NCBI GenBank assembly: GCA_003116995.1
Contig: BDSL01000012.1
Span: forward strand, 981,001-1,045,000
Direction of reading: 5' to 3'
From: Yamagishiella unicocca
Taxonomy: Eukaryota > Chlorophyta > Chlorophyceae > Chlamydomonadales > Volvocaceae
Length of the DNA: 64,000 nucleotides
Of the stretch, positions 1 to 11,790 are shown one piece after another. Position numbers and translations under genes: made by a program. The notes beneath the pieces are model-generated. The model saw only the letters and a list, made by a program, of their open reading frames with translations, ran no database searches and was not told the DNA's origin. Position 1 is the first letter of the stretch. Every line of letters begins with the position of its first letter.

Positions 1-1259
1 TCTGGGCCTGGGAGTGCGCTGATGAATGGTCGAAGTGTGTGTGGAGGAGGGGAAGTTGAAACACAGAGAGGTGTAAGTTGAAACACAGAGGGAGCTGACG
101 TGGACGTTTCCTCGACCCACCGACCCACCGACTTACTCGCCCCCTCCGCACCACCCCCCTCACCACCTGGCGCTCATGGGTTTCCACCTCTCCCCCCAGC
201 ACCTGATGGCCCAGTACCGGTACCGGTTCTTTCTTGCAACCCCCCCCCCACCTGGTGCAGCCCGGAGCGATGCGTCTCATCCTCCTCCAGCCGCACACTC
301 AGACCGAAGTCGCTGATCTTGAACACCTGAGGCGGCCGGGGGGCAGGGAGGGAGGGAGGGAGGGCGGGACGGAGGGAGGGGGGGCAGGGAGGGGAGTGAG
401 TGGTGAGCACCGAGTTGGCCGGGCGCCGAAGAGCGGTCTATCGCTCCGGGCGGAAGCTCCTGACGGTGCTGCTGTTCGATGCAGCAGCCGCAGACGCGAC
501 CTTCGCAGCCCCCTCCCCTCCCCTCCCGCGCCACACGCCCACTGCTGCTAACCCCACTCCTGCCACTGTCGCCTGCTGCAACCTTCCCGCGCTACCCGCC
601 CCCATGGTCCCAAAACGTCTGTTCTAAACGGTTTCTTTCTCGCTTCCACGGGTCTTGCCTCGAAACCCCCATGTCAACCCACCTGCCCCAGCAGCGGCTG
701 AACCGCCGCCAGCCTCTTAGCGACTGACATCACCCGCCCGCCAGCCCCGCCGCCGCCGGTGGCGGACGCGGCCGGGGTGGTGGCGGTCTCCTCCATGCTC
801 ATCATAAGGCCCCACAGCGTCCCCGAGTGGGTGCCCGTGCTGGCTGTAGCAGCCAGGGCCTCCTGATCCCCACCCTCGTCATCAGCAGACACATCCGCGG
901 GGCCGCTCGCCGTACAACTCGCCGTGGCGACCCTTGTCGTACCGCTCGCCGTGCGCCTCGTCGTACTGCTCTGGTCCAGGACGGGAGTGGCGACGGCGGC
1001 GGAGTCCGTGCCGCAGGCGGTGCTGCCCGCCGCGGCGTCGCCGTCGCCGTCGCTGCCGCCGGCGGCGGCGGCGGCGGCGGCGGCCGCGGCCGGGGCCGCG
1101 ATCTCCATCAACCCCACACCTTGCCGTGACGTGGCCAACGTCACCTCCGTACCGGTGACGCCGCCGGACCGTACCACGGAGCTGGCGGCAAGCGGGCTGG
1201 CGGCGGCGGCTCCGCCGCCGCCAGCCACGGCGCCGCCAGGGCCCTCCATCAGCCCGGCG

Positions 1260-1304
<45 letters not shown>

Positions 1305-4300
1305 AGTTCTAACGAGGCGGCGGGTGAGGGGCAAGGCGCGACAGCGCCCCCCGGCCGCTTCGCGGCCCCGGCCGCCGCCGCGGCGCCCGCAGCGGCTGGC
1401 ACCCCTGCCGCCGCCGCCGCCGCCGGCGCTACCGGCACCGACACCGGCCCTGGTTCCGAGTCCGACTCACTCTGCATATCCTCCGGCAGCCTGTGCAGCA
1501 CCCCCTGCATCAGCCGGGCGGCCACCGGCGCGATGGCGGCTCCGCCGCTGGTGTTGACGGACGCGCAGGCAGACGCATTGATGGCGGCGTCCGGGAACAC
1601 GGGGTCGGAGCTGGTGAGCAGGATGTTCTGCAGGGACAGGTCGCCGTGCACGACGCTGCAGGCGTGCAGGTACTCTAGGCCGCGCGCCACGTCCAGGGCC
1701 GCGAAGAGGGCGAGCGCCTGCGGGGAGGCGGGCGGGCGAGGGAGGTTGCGTGGGGTGAGCTGGGGTGAGCTGGGGTGAGCTGGGGTGAGCTGGGGTGAGT
1801 TCGGGGGGGTGAGTTGGGGTGAGATTGGGGTGAGCTGGGAAAAGATTGGGGTGAGATTGGGGTGAGACTGGGGTGAGATTGGGGTGAGACTGGGGTGAGA
1901 TTGGGGTGAGCTGGGGTGAGACTGGGGTGAGATTGGGGTGAGATTGGGGTGAGCTGGGGTGAGCTGGGGTGAGCTGGGGTGAGCTGGGGTGAGATTGGGT
2001 GAGCTGGGGTGAGCTGGGGTGGGATTGGGGTGAGCTGGGGTGAGCTGGGGTGAGATTGGGGTGAGCTGGGGTGAGATTGGGGTGAGACTGGGGTGAGGTT
2101 GGGGTGAGCTGGGGTGAGATTGGGGTGAGATTGGGGTGAGACTGGGGTGAGATTGGGGTGAGCTGGGGTGAGCTGGGGTGAGCTGGGGTGAGATTGGGGT
2201 GAGCTGGAGTGAGTTCTGGGGGGTGAGTTGGGGATGATGTGCCGGTAGGTGGTGTTTGCGGTGCGCGGGGAGGTGGCGTGTGCCTGACCTGAGGGGTCAG
2301 AGGAACCGGAAGACGGCGGGGTATCATGGGGTGGAAGGGGGTATCATGGGGCGGAAGGGGCGGGAACCGGGGGCTTGGTCGGCGCCTACGAAGCAGCAGA
2401 GCAGCACCCACCCACCTGGTTCGGCGCCGCCCGTACGTCATGCCACGTGTCAAAACGGGGCGCCGGCGGCGGCGGCGTGACCAGCGCTGGCGGCTGTCGT
2501 ATCGACCTCGGACTGCCCGCGTCCACCATGGCCACCTCCGAGTCCACGCCCTCAGTCCCCGAGGGGCTCAACACCGGCCGATGCAGCAGCCGCCACCCGA
2601 CAGCAGCCGACTGCCCCTGGAGCGGACTTCGCCCCATAGCCAGCCCCGTATGCGGCTGCGTAGGCGCCTTGGCGCCGACAGCCGCTGCGGCCGCGACCGT
2701 AGCGGCGGCCGGCGACGTTGCCGCTGCTGCTGCTGCGGCGGCGGCGGCACCATCCTCCCCGACCACCTGGCCGTACGGCCGGTCGCCGCTGCCGCCGGGG
2801 CCGCCGCCGCTGCTACTCGCCGTAACCCCGCCGCCGCCGCCGGCACCCGCCGCGCCCGGCGCGTCCCTGCTATCGCGCAAGGGGAAGCGACGCGTCTTTG
2901 CATATGCGCTAGCGGCGGTGCCGTCGCCGGCGCCGGCCGCCGCTGATGGCGCCGTGGCTGCCCGGAGCACAGGCGGCCAGGGGCGGCGGAAGACGCCGTC
3001 CTTGAGAGCATCCCGCAGTGTGCCCTGGTCGCAGTAGGCCATGACAATGGACAGTTTGTACGCGCGGACCTCCTCCTCTTCCGTGGGGGATGTCACATCC
3101 GGGTGGCCGGCGGCGTCAGCAGCCGCCGCCGCCGGGTCGCCACCAGGGCGCAGAGAAACCCTGCGTGGTTGTTTGGGTGGGTGGGTGGGTGGGTGGGTGG
3201 GTGGACGTGTGTGTGGGGTGGGTGGGTGCTGAAGGTGTACTCAGCAGCAGCACCAGCAGTCCGCTCCTCCCCTCCCCGCCCCGACTAGCACCTACGGACC
3301 CTAACCCGTGTGCTGCAAGGCCCAGCTGAGGGCTCTCTCCAGTTGCAGCGGGGTGCGGGCGGAGTGTGGGCGGAGTGTGGGCGGGGGACTCACCGGGGGG
3401 CCATCCGGGGCGGAGTGCCCTGGGGGGCCATACCAGGTGCGCCGCCGGTGGCGGCAGCGGTGGAGGCGCTGGCTGTCACTGGTTGCACCCTGTGAGAGCA
3501 GCAGCGGCAGCAGCAGCGGCAGCAGCAGCAGCAACGCTCAAGAGAGGGGGCATGGTGGCAGGTTGGCAGGCGGCAGGGGCGCGTGGGAGGCAGAGCTCCT
3601 CGCCGGTCGAGCCACCTAGCCGATCCGCCTCAGAAACAGTGTTCAACGGCCTAACGATACAGGCTGACTAAAGCTGGCAGCGAAGTGGGGCGGAAAGCGC
3701 CCTGCACAAGGGCGCGACGAGGAAAAAGTGGTGTGCGCATAACGAAGGCCATGCTTCTCGTTTCCTCGCGTTCAACGGAAGCAGACGCACGTGTAGTGGT
3801 AGGTAGGCACGACGTTGGGGTGGCTCAGCGTCGCCGACAGCGCCACCTCCCGCACCAGCCGCTGCCTCCGAGTGGCCGAGTCACCGTCCTGCAGCAGCAC
3901 CACCTTGATAGCCACGGGCAGCCCGCGCCACTCGCCTTTGGGGGCGGAGGGGAGGGGAGGGGAGGAAGGGGAGACCCGAGGGGAAGGGGGGGGGAGGGAA
4001 GGGGAGACCCAAGGTGGGTTACGGAAAAAAACCGGTTACTCGACATGGCAAGTGTAGCTGGTGCATAGCCTTTGGACACCTGGACACGAGAGGGGGGGGG
4101 CGAGATTTGTGAGGAAAGCCCGTGGGGTTTGGGCGTGTGTATGTGTATGTGTGTGTGTCGTACCTTTGTACACGACGCCGAAGCCGCCGCTGCCCAGCAC
4201 CCGCTGCCGCTGCGTGCCCTGGCTCACTGCGGGACCGGTGGAGGTGGAGGTCGCCTGCAGCCCCCAGCCGGACAGGCGGTGCAGGCGGTTGGTTACACAG

Positions 4301-7300
4301 CACGCACGTGCGACAGTTAGTTAGGGGGGGCGGACCACGTGTCCGCGACTCTTGAGTCTGTTTGGCTGGCCCCGGACGGCACCGGCCATCCGGGTGCAGC
4401 GGCGGCAGCTGTCTTGACGGCCGCATAATTCGATATACGTAAACTCTCGAGTCTTAATCCTTTTTAAAGGGCCTAAACAGGCGCACCTCGAAGCGGCGGA
4501 TCATGCCGTCTATCTCTCCCGCGAGCACGTGGTGCGCGTTTTCGCCTGTGGAGTCACTGGCGGGTGTAGCCGCCGAGGAATTCAGGTTGTTGTTGTTGTC
4601 GGCTCTGTTGTTGTCTGTTCGTGTGGTGCCAGCGCCGCCGCCGCCGCTGTCCTTCCTGCCGGTGTCGAGGCCGCAGCCCAGGCCCCCCGCCCCGCCTGCG
4701 TTCATCCGCAGCAGCCCCAGAGGCAGGGGACGCAGCGGCTGCTGCTGGCCCAGCAGCTGCTCCAACATGGTGGGCGCCCGGCCGCACTCCTGTACGACAT
4801 CAAGCGCGGCGGAGCAGGTACGGAAAGGGCGTAAAAGTATGGAGTACGGGGTCGGTCAGCGCCGCGGCGGGGAGTGGACGGTGGAGTGCACGGTTGCGGA
4901 GACCACGATTCGACGACGCCGTCGAGCTTCTCCGTCGGCTTGGTCACAGCCCCAATAGCACAAGAGGCAGCACCTGATGGTCGGGACCATGATGTGATCC
5001 CACCCAAAGCGCCACGGCTGCGGTCCAAACAAAGCTCCCGCCCCCGCTTGACCCTCCCCTCCCCTCCACCGCTCCCGCCCCCGCCCCCGCTTAACCCTCC
5101 CCTCCCCTCTACCGCTTAACCCCCTCCCCTTCCCTCCACCGCTTAACCCCCTCCCCTCCCCTCCACCGCTTAACCCCTTCCCCTCCCCTCCACCGCACAT
5201 CCTCACCGCATCCGCGACTGCGAAGCTCTGGCTGAACGCGCTGCAGCTCTCACCGCCAGCGCCCTGGACCAGACCCAGATTAGCGGCGCCGCCGCCGCCG
5301 CCGATCGCACGGACCCCAGCCGCCGTCGCCGGCGGCATCCTGCCGCCACCACCGCCGCCGGGGCCACCTGCGGAACCCGTAGCGTCTACCGCTCGCCCGC
5401 CAACCTTGCCGCTGGCGCCGCCACTGCCGGTGCCCCCGCTGGAGGCCTTTGCCGAGCCGCCACGTCCCGTCACGATCCCGACTTCAGGACCACGGCCCAA
5501 GCTGGCGGCCGCCGCGCTGCCGTACGCTTGCGGGAATGCGCCGCCGCCGCCGCCGCCGCTGCCGCCGCCGCCCGAGAGCACCCCGGCGAAGTCCGAGGCT
5601 GTGGTCGCCTCACCGGGCGCCTTCTCCGCATCCGCGATTTCCGCCCGCCTCTGCCGGCGACGCCGTACGACGAAAGCGGCGACCGCAACCGCTATCAGGC
5701 CGAATGCGACGGCGCCGCCGACGGCGCCTCCGATGATGACGCCCATGTTCGCCGCCGGCTGCTCGCCGCTGGGTGGCTGCTCCTCCTCCACCTTGGAGGG
5801 ACTGTTGGCTGACGACGCTACCAGGGCCGGTGGGCCAGGGGTAGCTGCGAGCATGCCCATGACTGCAAGGAGTGGGCCCCGAGGGGTGTTGGGGAAGCGG
5901 CCGTCAGCAACCCATCGCCAACTTTGTCCTGTCCGCAGAAGTCCATGGTAAAGCTAAGCGCGCTAAACCCTAACCCACGGCGCCAACAACCCCCCCAGCT
6001 CCCATCACCTCCCCTCGCATAGCCGTACCCTTTCGCAACCCACCCCCCATCAGCGTGTCCCCTTGCGTAGGGCCGGGGCTCCGAGTAAGCGAGTATCCCC
6101 GGCCCGCAACCCCGGCCCTCCTCCCGAACCCCCGATCGAGCCCTACGTGTCTGTAGGTTGCAGGCGCCCATGATGCTGGTGGCGAACAGCGGCTTGTCTT
6201 CGATGCTGGTATCCAACCGAAAGGTGGTTGTGTTGAACAGGAGGTTCGTCAGCGTGTGGGCTCGGAAGAAGATGCTAGTGGGGTCAGGCTGAGTCACCTG
6301 CAGCGGCGACGCAGCGGGTGGGGGGTTGGCGGGAAGCGGGAAGAGACAGGGGGGAGGCAGCGGGTGGGGGGTTGGGGCGTAGGCGGATAGCGGGTGGCGG
6401 GACAGGGGGGAGGCGAGAGTGGGTAGGCAGTAGGAGGAGGCAGACCGTATGGGGGGAGGCCCACGCGCATGATTGAGGTGGGAACAGCAGGACAGGGAGC
6501 AGCGCGGCCGAGGCCCTATCCTCAGCCCAGGATCGTGAGGGTGGTGATGGTTGTGGTTGTGGTGGTGGTGGTGGCCCCATCACATCAAGTAACACCACCA
6601 CCGCCCATACCACGGCTGTGATGGTCCAACACGGCACAGGCGGCCCAGTACGACAGGGTTACACGGACGCGCCGTAGCTCGCCCGGAGCCAGGTGGTCCC
6701 GGCGGACCCTACCCACCGCGGCCTGTCCGCTGGCTCGGAAGAGGCGGTCAAAGAAGGTGTTGAGCGATGCCGGGAGGAAGGGGTACCCCAAGCTAGTGAC
6801 GCTGCCGTTGCCGGCGCAGGTGCTACTGCTGCTGTTGCTGTTGCTGCTGCTGTTCCCAGCCACGCACAGACCGTTGTAGAGCTTGAGCAACGAGAAAACC
6901 ACTGCGGGGTGCGGAGAGGAGACCCGTTAACCGACGTACGGTGGGGAACATGATCGTGGGGGGGGAGGAAAACTATGTAGGGGCGTTGGCGAGAATACGG
7001 CCTAGTAAACTGAGGAGGAAGAATGACTGGGAAACGTGTCAGGAGACCCGTGTAGGAGGTGGGGGGGAGAAGACCCGGTTACGCGACATACGAGACGGAG
7101 GGCAGAAACGAGCCGGCGAATAATTTTCGGACACACGCGGTTGAGTGTGCATGCCGGAGAACCTTCTGGGTTTGCTACTGGAAACCTGCGGATGCGGCCC
7201 CTCGACGTCGTGCCAGAGGAAAAGCAACACACTAGGGGGGTTTGGGGTGTAGAGAGGAAATCGACGAACCGCCGCAGTGTGCGTCAGGCGGCGTGCCGTA

Positions 7301-10300
7301 TGTGCCGTACGTCCCGTACGTGCCGTATGTGCCGTACTGCGATGACTCACCGGACGGCACCGCCACACCGCATCCGTTCATCTCGTAATGCGCCTCCTCG
7401 TCCCCCATGAACCCGGGGAGGCACCTGGCGAGGGGGTGGTGTACGGCACACAGCAGCGGGCGCGGCGCAGACAGTCGGCGAGGTGGTTGTGGTGGTTGTG
7501 GTGGGGGAGTGGGGCGAGGAGGTGGTGGTGTCGGGGGGAGTGGGGCGAGGGGGTGGTGGTGGTGGTGGTAATGGTGGTGGTGACGGGGGCATTGTGACGA
7601 GCGCGTCTGACCTAGGTCCGATCCGCGACGGTCCCACCCCGTCTCGCTCGCCTCTTCCCTAGAGCCCCCGCCCAGAGCTACCACCGCCGCCACCGTCCGC
7701 CCCTCTGGCAATTGCCAAAAATCCAACACTGCTGAGTTCATGTCAAATGTGGCCCTTTTTCCAGTGCCACCGTGGCCTAGGACCGTTTTCAAGTCAGGCT
7801 AAGGATGAGGTTTGGGCAGCTTCGTTGCGTCACCCCGCCACCACGCCCTCGTATCCCCAACCCAGTCCTCCAGCATGCATCTCAAAACGTCTGTCCTAAA
7901 CGGTTTTTTCTCGCATCCTAAACGGGTTTTTCTCGCATCCACGTGTCTTCCTCGAAGACCCCACGCCCCCACCTCAGGCGCCACGCCTCGTAGCCGGGCA
8001 CACCAGGCAGCGACTGCGGCGCCTCCGGTAGCGCCCAGGAGATCAAAACACCGAGGTGCAGCACGCGAAGGTTCCGGAAGGACACCCTCATGCCCGGCGG
8101 GGCGCGCACGGGCTGCGTGCTGACGAGATCTAGCACGGGCTGCAGCTCCAGGGGGGCCACGGCGGGGCCGGACAGCGTCACGCCGGCGGTCAGCTGGAAG
8201 CCGTCCTGTGGGTTGGGGGGTTGGAGCGAGGGACGGTGGATGGATGAAGGAGGAGAGGCAGGAGGGCGGGGAGGGAGGGTTGCTGGTTGGCGTACTGTTG
8301 GAGTGAGTCTATTGGGCAAGTAAAAACGCGGGATGGGACAACACACGCGGGTGAGGAGGGTGGTTGCAGAGGGAACCGCACAACCAGCTGCTCAGAGGAG
8401 GCCGCGCGGGGCTGAGGGGAGCTCCTGTCGACGGCTAAGCCGGGGGGCCGACGTGGAAGAGGCCGGCCGGGCCACAGAACCCTGGGAGCGCAACCGCAAC
8501 CGCAACCACAACCGCAACTCAACCGACCCAACAACCGCCCCACCTGTGGCCAGGTGTTGGGGTCCAGCGTGACGTTGCCCATCAGCACAACGACCCGTGG
8601 GCCGGTCCACGCACGGCTGAGGTCCGCCGCCAGATCCCCCGAGGAGCTGGCGAAGCCGACCATCGCTGGCGGCACGGGCGGGTCCTCCACCGACCACATG
8701 TCCACCGCCACCGGCGAGGGCAGCGTGAGGAGCGGCACCGAGGTGGCGCTGACGTTGTACTTCTGCAGGAAGGACCCGGTGAAGCCCAGCATCGTAGGGC
8801 TGCGGTCCTCGGCCAGGAACTGTACGGCGGATACGACGGGTATGGCGAGTACGGCGAGGGCGGCGAGAACGAAAGAGGGAGGTTTGGGAGGAGGGAGATC
8901 AGGGTGGGGGCGAGAGGCGATGTGTACGGCGTGCGCTGTGGAGGTTTACGTCATCGACTGCCGCTAGTCCCCGGGTACTTGAACTCACGCGGTACGGAGC
9001 TCGCCCCGCTCCGCCCATTCCCTTCAATTGCGTCCCCGAGCGCCTCCACCGCTTCAGTCAATCCCCAATGGCTGCCTATCTTAGATCCAACAGCGGAATC
9101 GCCTTTCCCCTTCCATGCTCCTTTCCCACCCCATCCTACAAATCCCGTTTTCGCCCTCCTCCCTCCACCCTCCGGCATCCTCCCCCCGCTCTCCCCCCGC
9201 TCTCCTCCCAACACCCTCCTCTGTCCCTCCACCCTCCTCCCTCCACCTGCCCCCCCTCCTCCCTCCTCCCACCTGCACCGGGGGCGTTATGATATCCAGC
9301 ATCCACGCCGCATTGCTACGTTCCTCCGAAACCAGCGACACCACCTGGGTGTACCTGCAGCGGCAGCAGCGGCGGCAGCGGCAGGCAGGGCGCACAGTAC
9401 TTTCCGAAACAATCTATAAAAGAGGTACGAAGCTTTAATAAGTACTTTGATTTTTTTATTTAAGACTGTCAAACACTAACTATATTTTCGGGCTTCCAGC
9501 ACGGACCTGGTGCAAGGTACGCAAGCAAGCGAAGAAACGGGCTCCGGGCGCGGCCCGCATCGGCAGTTTACCCGTATCCTCGTTTCATGGGTCACCGAAC
9601 TCTCCGTCCCTGACCCCGAGCCATTCTCCCCGACCCCCAGCCATTCTCACCGGTCCCCAGCCGCGCTCCCCGACCCCCAGCCATTCTCCCTGACCCCCAG
9701 CCGCGCTCCCCGACCCCCAGGCGCACCAGTGGTTGAAGTAGCGCGTCTGCCCCAGCGTGAGCACCAGCGCCATGCGGAGGTGTATCAGCTGGGCGGGGGC
9801 AGACTTACTCCTGCTCGGGGGGGAGGGGGGGATGTTGGTGTGCGGCAAAAAATAGGGCGCCAAGTTGGTTCCGTGTCCAACCCACCGATGCCCTCCCCTC
9901 TTCTTCGGTCGGTATTCGGGCGGGTCGGGACTGGGACTCCGACTAGGACTGGGAATGGGACCGGACCGCGATGTCCGCTCTCCCATAGCGCACCAACTCC
10001 CACAGTTCTCTTGCTAGCGCCCAAAACCGGTTCTGCGAAAAGTTTACGTGCGTCGCGCGGGGTCCTCGCTTCCTTTCGTCTCGCCGTAGCCGATATAGCT
10101 TAGCCGCCAAAGGTCATATTACGACCTTCGGCTTTCGTATCCCCAACCCAGTTCTCCCGCATGCATCTCAAAACTTCTGTTTCAAACGATTTTTCCGGAC
10201 ATCCACGGGTTTCCCTCGAACCCTCTTCTTGCCCACCACTACCCTTCCCCTTCAACCCACCAGTACCCTCCCCTCTTCTTGCCCGCCACTACCCTTCCCC

Positions 10301-11790
10301 TCCCAACCCCCCGATACCCTCCCCTCTCCTTGCCCACCATTACCCTCCCCCTCCAGCCCAACAATATCCTCCCCTTTTCTTGCCCACCATTACCCTTCCC
10401 CTTCAACCCACCAATATCCTCCCCTCTTCTTGCCCACCACTACCCTTCCCCTTCAACCCACAAACACCCTCCCCTCTTCTTGTCCACCATTACCCTGCCC
10501 CTCCAACCCACCAATGCCCTCCCCTCCCCTCCCCTTGCCCACCTGTCCAAAGATATGTGCCACATGTCGGAGCTAAGGAGACCGATGGGCCATGTGGAGG
10601 GGGGTCCAGGGGGGATGTTCACCACCGCCATGTCCGCAAACGTCAGCACGACCCTGTCGCCGCCGCCGGCATCGCCATAATCGCTGTCAGTTTCTGCCGT
10701 TGAAGCGGCCGATGGCTGCTGCACGTGGAAGGCGTTGCGGCGGCTGCGGAGGTTCAGCTCAGTTGGCTGTGCGCTGCCGCTAGCAGGGAGCGGGCTGCCG
10801 AGACCCACAACGGTCGTGTTTCTGTACACCACTACGAGTGGGTTGGCGTCGTCCTCGTGTGGAGGTATGGCGGAGAAGGAGGATGAGGGGACGTACTGCG
10901 GTGTGGGCTGAGCTGGGAGGGAGATGTTGGCGGCGAGTGTGATCAGCACGCGCTGGTGGCTGGGCTGGAGCGCGGTCAGTGACTCCAAAAGCTGATCCCC
11001 GGTGGTGACGGTGGCCGTCCCGCACGGGAGCAATTGGGTGGCAGCCTCCAGCGCCGCCCAGTCGCTGAGGGGGCACGTCACGTTGAGGCGCCTGGCGGTG
11101 GTGGGAGACCCCGCGTTGACCAGCAGCGGGAAGAAGGCGAAGCCACGGCCGGTCTGGCAAGGTGCGGGCGGCGGAGGTGAGGGTGGGGATTGGATTCGGG
11201 AAAGGGGGCTTGCCGCACAACACTACGCACCCGCAGCGCAAGGCGGTATATCACACATGAGTGAGAGCGCGACTGGAGAAACGGAACGCTACGCGTCGCG
11301 AAGATGGAACGGTACGCACACCAGCATGCGGCAGCGTAACGGTACTTTTGCCATAGCACACCTGAAGGCCCGCGTTTGGCCAGGACGCCGATACGTGAAA
11401 AGTACAAGCCTGCGCTTGTAGATCCCAGACCGGCGCACAAGACGGCAAACGTAGCGTGACGTCTGTTAGCAGAAAGGGCGAGTCCACTGAGGTCGAAGCT
11501 GACATGTTCTGGGGCAGCCATCCGCGCAGCCCCGCAAGCGGGAGCTCCGTGGGCGCATTCCACATGTCCAAAGTGCAGTTCGACAGGTTGCATATGTTGG
11601 CGGGCACCGTGGCAGCAGAAGATTTCCCTTTTGCGCTGCGGCAAGGGAGGCAACTGGCGACCAGTCCGTCCGCTGCGGGCGTCCCAAACTCAGTTGGCTG
11701 CGCCTCTACAAATGAAGCGCTGTTGAGTCCCAGGATCATCAATAGCACGGATTGGGCCAGGCACCGAAGCACTGGCCCCGAGTGACTCAT
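1..11790 (-). CDS. receptor-like transmembrane protein kinase (TKL-type), 3' end outside window
   Basis: Single-pass plasma-membrane kinase, probably a surface receptor. The first ATG opens an N-terminal signal peptide (hydrophobic run LAQSVLLMILGL, likely cleavage after SFVEA). Visible exons in gene order: 11790-11362, 11153-10543, 9788-9727, 9354-9273, 8820-8544, 8206-7973, 7424-7351, 6901-6611, 6296-6147, 5862-5207, 4789-4487, 4226-4164, 3935-3791, 3489-3394, 3160-2416, 1717-683, 326-252. The order is a Cys- and Asn-rich ectodomain, one membrane helix followed by an RRRRQRR stop-transfer, a Gly/Ala-rich juxtamembrane stretch, then the kinase domain. The frame across the 10542-9789 intron does not close with my boundaries, so an exon may be missing there. 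The APE motif and C-lobe lie beyond position 1. The natural ligand cannot be inferred. Introns carry family A, B and B' repeats. Confidence 0.85.
252..4789 (-). other. kinase domain exons, with two large low-complexity inserts
   Basis: Visible motifs in order: glycine loop VLGSGGFGVVYKG (exon 4226-4164), catalytic lysine in LPVAIKVVLLQDGD (3935-3791), hinge LSIVMAYCDQGTLRDAL (3160-2416), catalytic loop VVHGDLSLQNILL (1717-683; HGD instead of HRD, but catalytic Asp and Asn are present), and FKISDFGLSVRL with the metal-binding DFG (326-252). About 195 residues of Ala/Pro/Gly-rich sequence follow the hinge. About 310 residues, including a 15-Ala run encoded by GCC repeats, separate the catalytic loop from DFG. 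All core catalytic residues visible here are intact, so an active enzyme is plausible. Confidence 0.85.
1751..2237. repeat. minisatellite of GGGGTGAGCT / GGGGTGAGATT units in a kinase intron
   Basis: About 490 bp of 10-11-bp units alternating GGGGTGAGCT, GGGGTGAGATT and GGGGTGAGACT. It lies in the intron 1718-2415, between the hinge and catalytic-loop exons. Confidence 0.97.
5046..5200. repeat. about 30-bp C-rich tandem in a kinase intron
   Basis: About four units built on CCCTCCCCTCCACCGCTTAA. It sits immediately 3' (gene sense) of the donor at 5207. Confidence 0.85.
7055..7112 (-). repeat. intron repeat family B' (related to B)
   Basis: Core GACCCGGTTACGCGACAT, then ACGAGACGGAGGGCAG. Other copies: 20215-20250 and 20283-20340 (-), 25228-25272 (+), 35690-35725 (-), 50380-50410 (+), 53540-53570 (diverged). 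All are intronic. Confidence 0.75.
9905..10222 (+). repeat. partial copy of the 513-bp repeat in a kinase intron
   Basis: From GGTCGGTATTCGGGCGGGTC to TTTCCCTCGAACC this matches the 3' ~320 bp of the 513-bp repeat, with scattered substitutions (for example GACTAGG for GCCTAGG, TATTACG for TACTACG). The first ~190 bp of the repeat are missing. It lies in the kinase intron 9789-10542. Confidence 0.9.
10227..10550. repeat. about 50-bp tandem in a kinase intron, abutting the partial 513-bp repeat
   Basis: Six to seven units containing CTCTTCTTGCCCACCACTAC and CTTCCCCTTCAACCCACCAA, running up to the donor at 10543. Confidence 0.9.

Larger units (their letters stand above)
5207..11790 (-). other. 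ectodomain and transmembrane segment of the kinase gene
   Basis: The ectodomain is spread over nine or ten exons. I recognise no named fold. It has several N-glycosylation sequons (for example NCT, NMS, NVS, NVT, NTT) and a recurring Asp-Met-Trp motif (DMWNAPTELP, DMWHISLD, DMWSVEDPPV). This recurrence suggests diverged repeats of one module. The membrane helix is in the 5862-5207 exon: a Gly/Ala/Val stretch starting MGVIIGGAVGG and ending AAFVV, immediately followed by basic residues. The rest of that exon is a low-complexity Gly/Ala cytoplasmic linker. Confidence 0.7.

Noticed and set aside
924..1778. 284-codon plus-strand frame opposite the kinase catalytic-loop exon
   Set aside because: It is the antisense of GCC/GCG-rich coding sequence; the Ala-rich product mirrors the real exon and has no motif.
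1467..2453. 328-codon frame rich in SPQLTP repeats
   Set aside because: Translation of the GGGGTGAG minisatellite in the intron 1718-2415.
7600..7792. Possible extra kinase exon (NSAVLDFWQLPEGRTVAAVV)
   Set aside because: No convincing acceptor or donor pair in phase with the neighbouring exons; left out, though it cannot be excluded.
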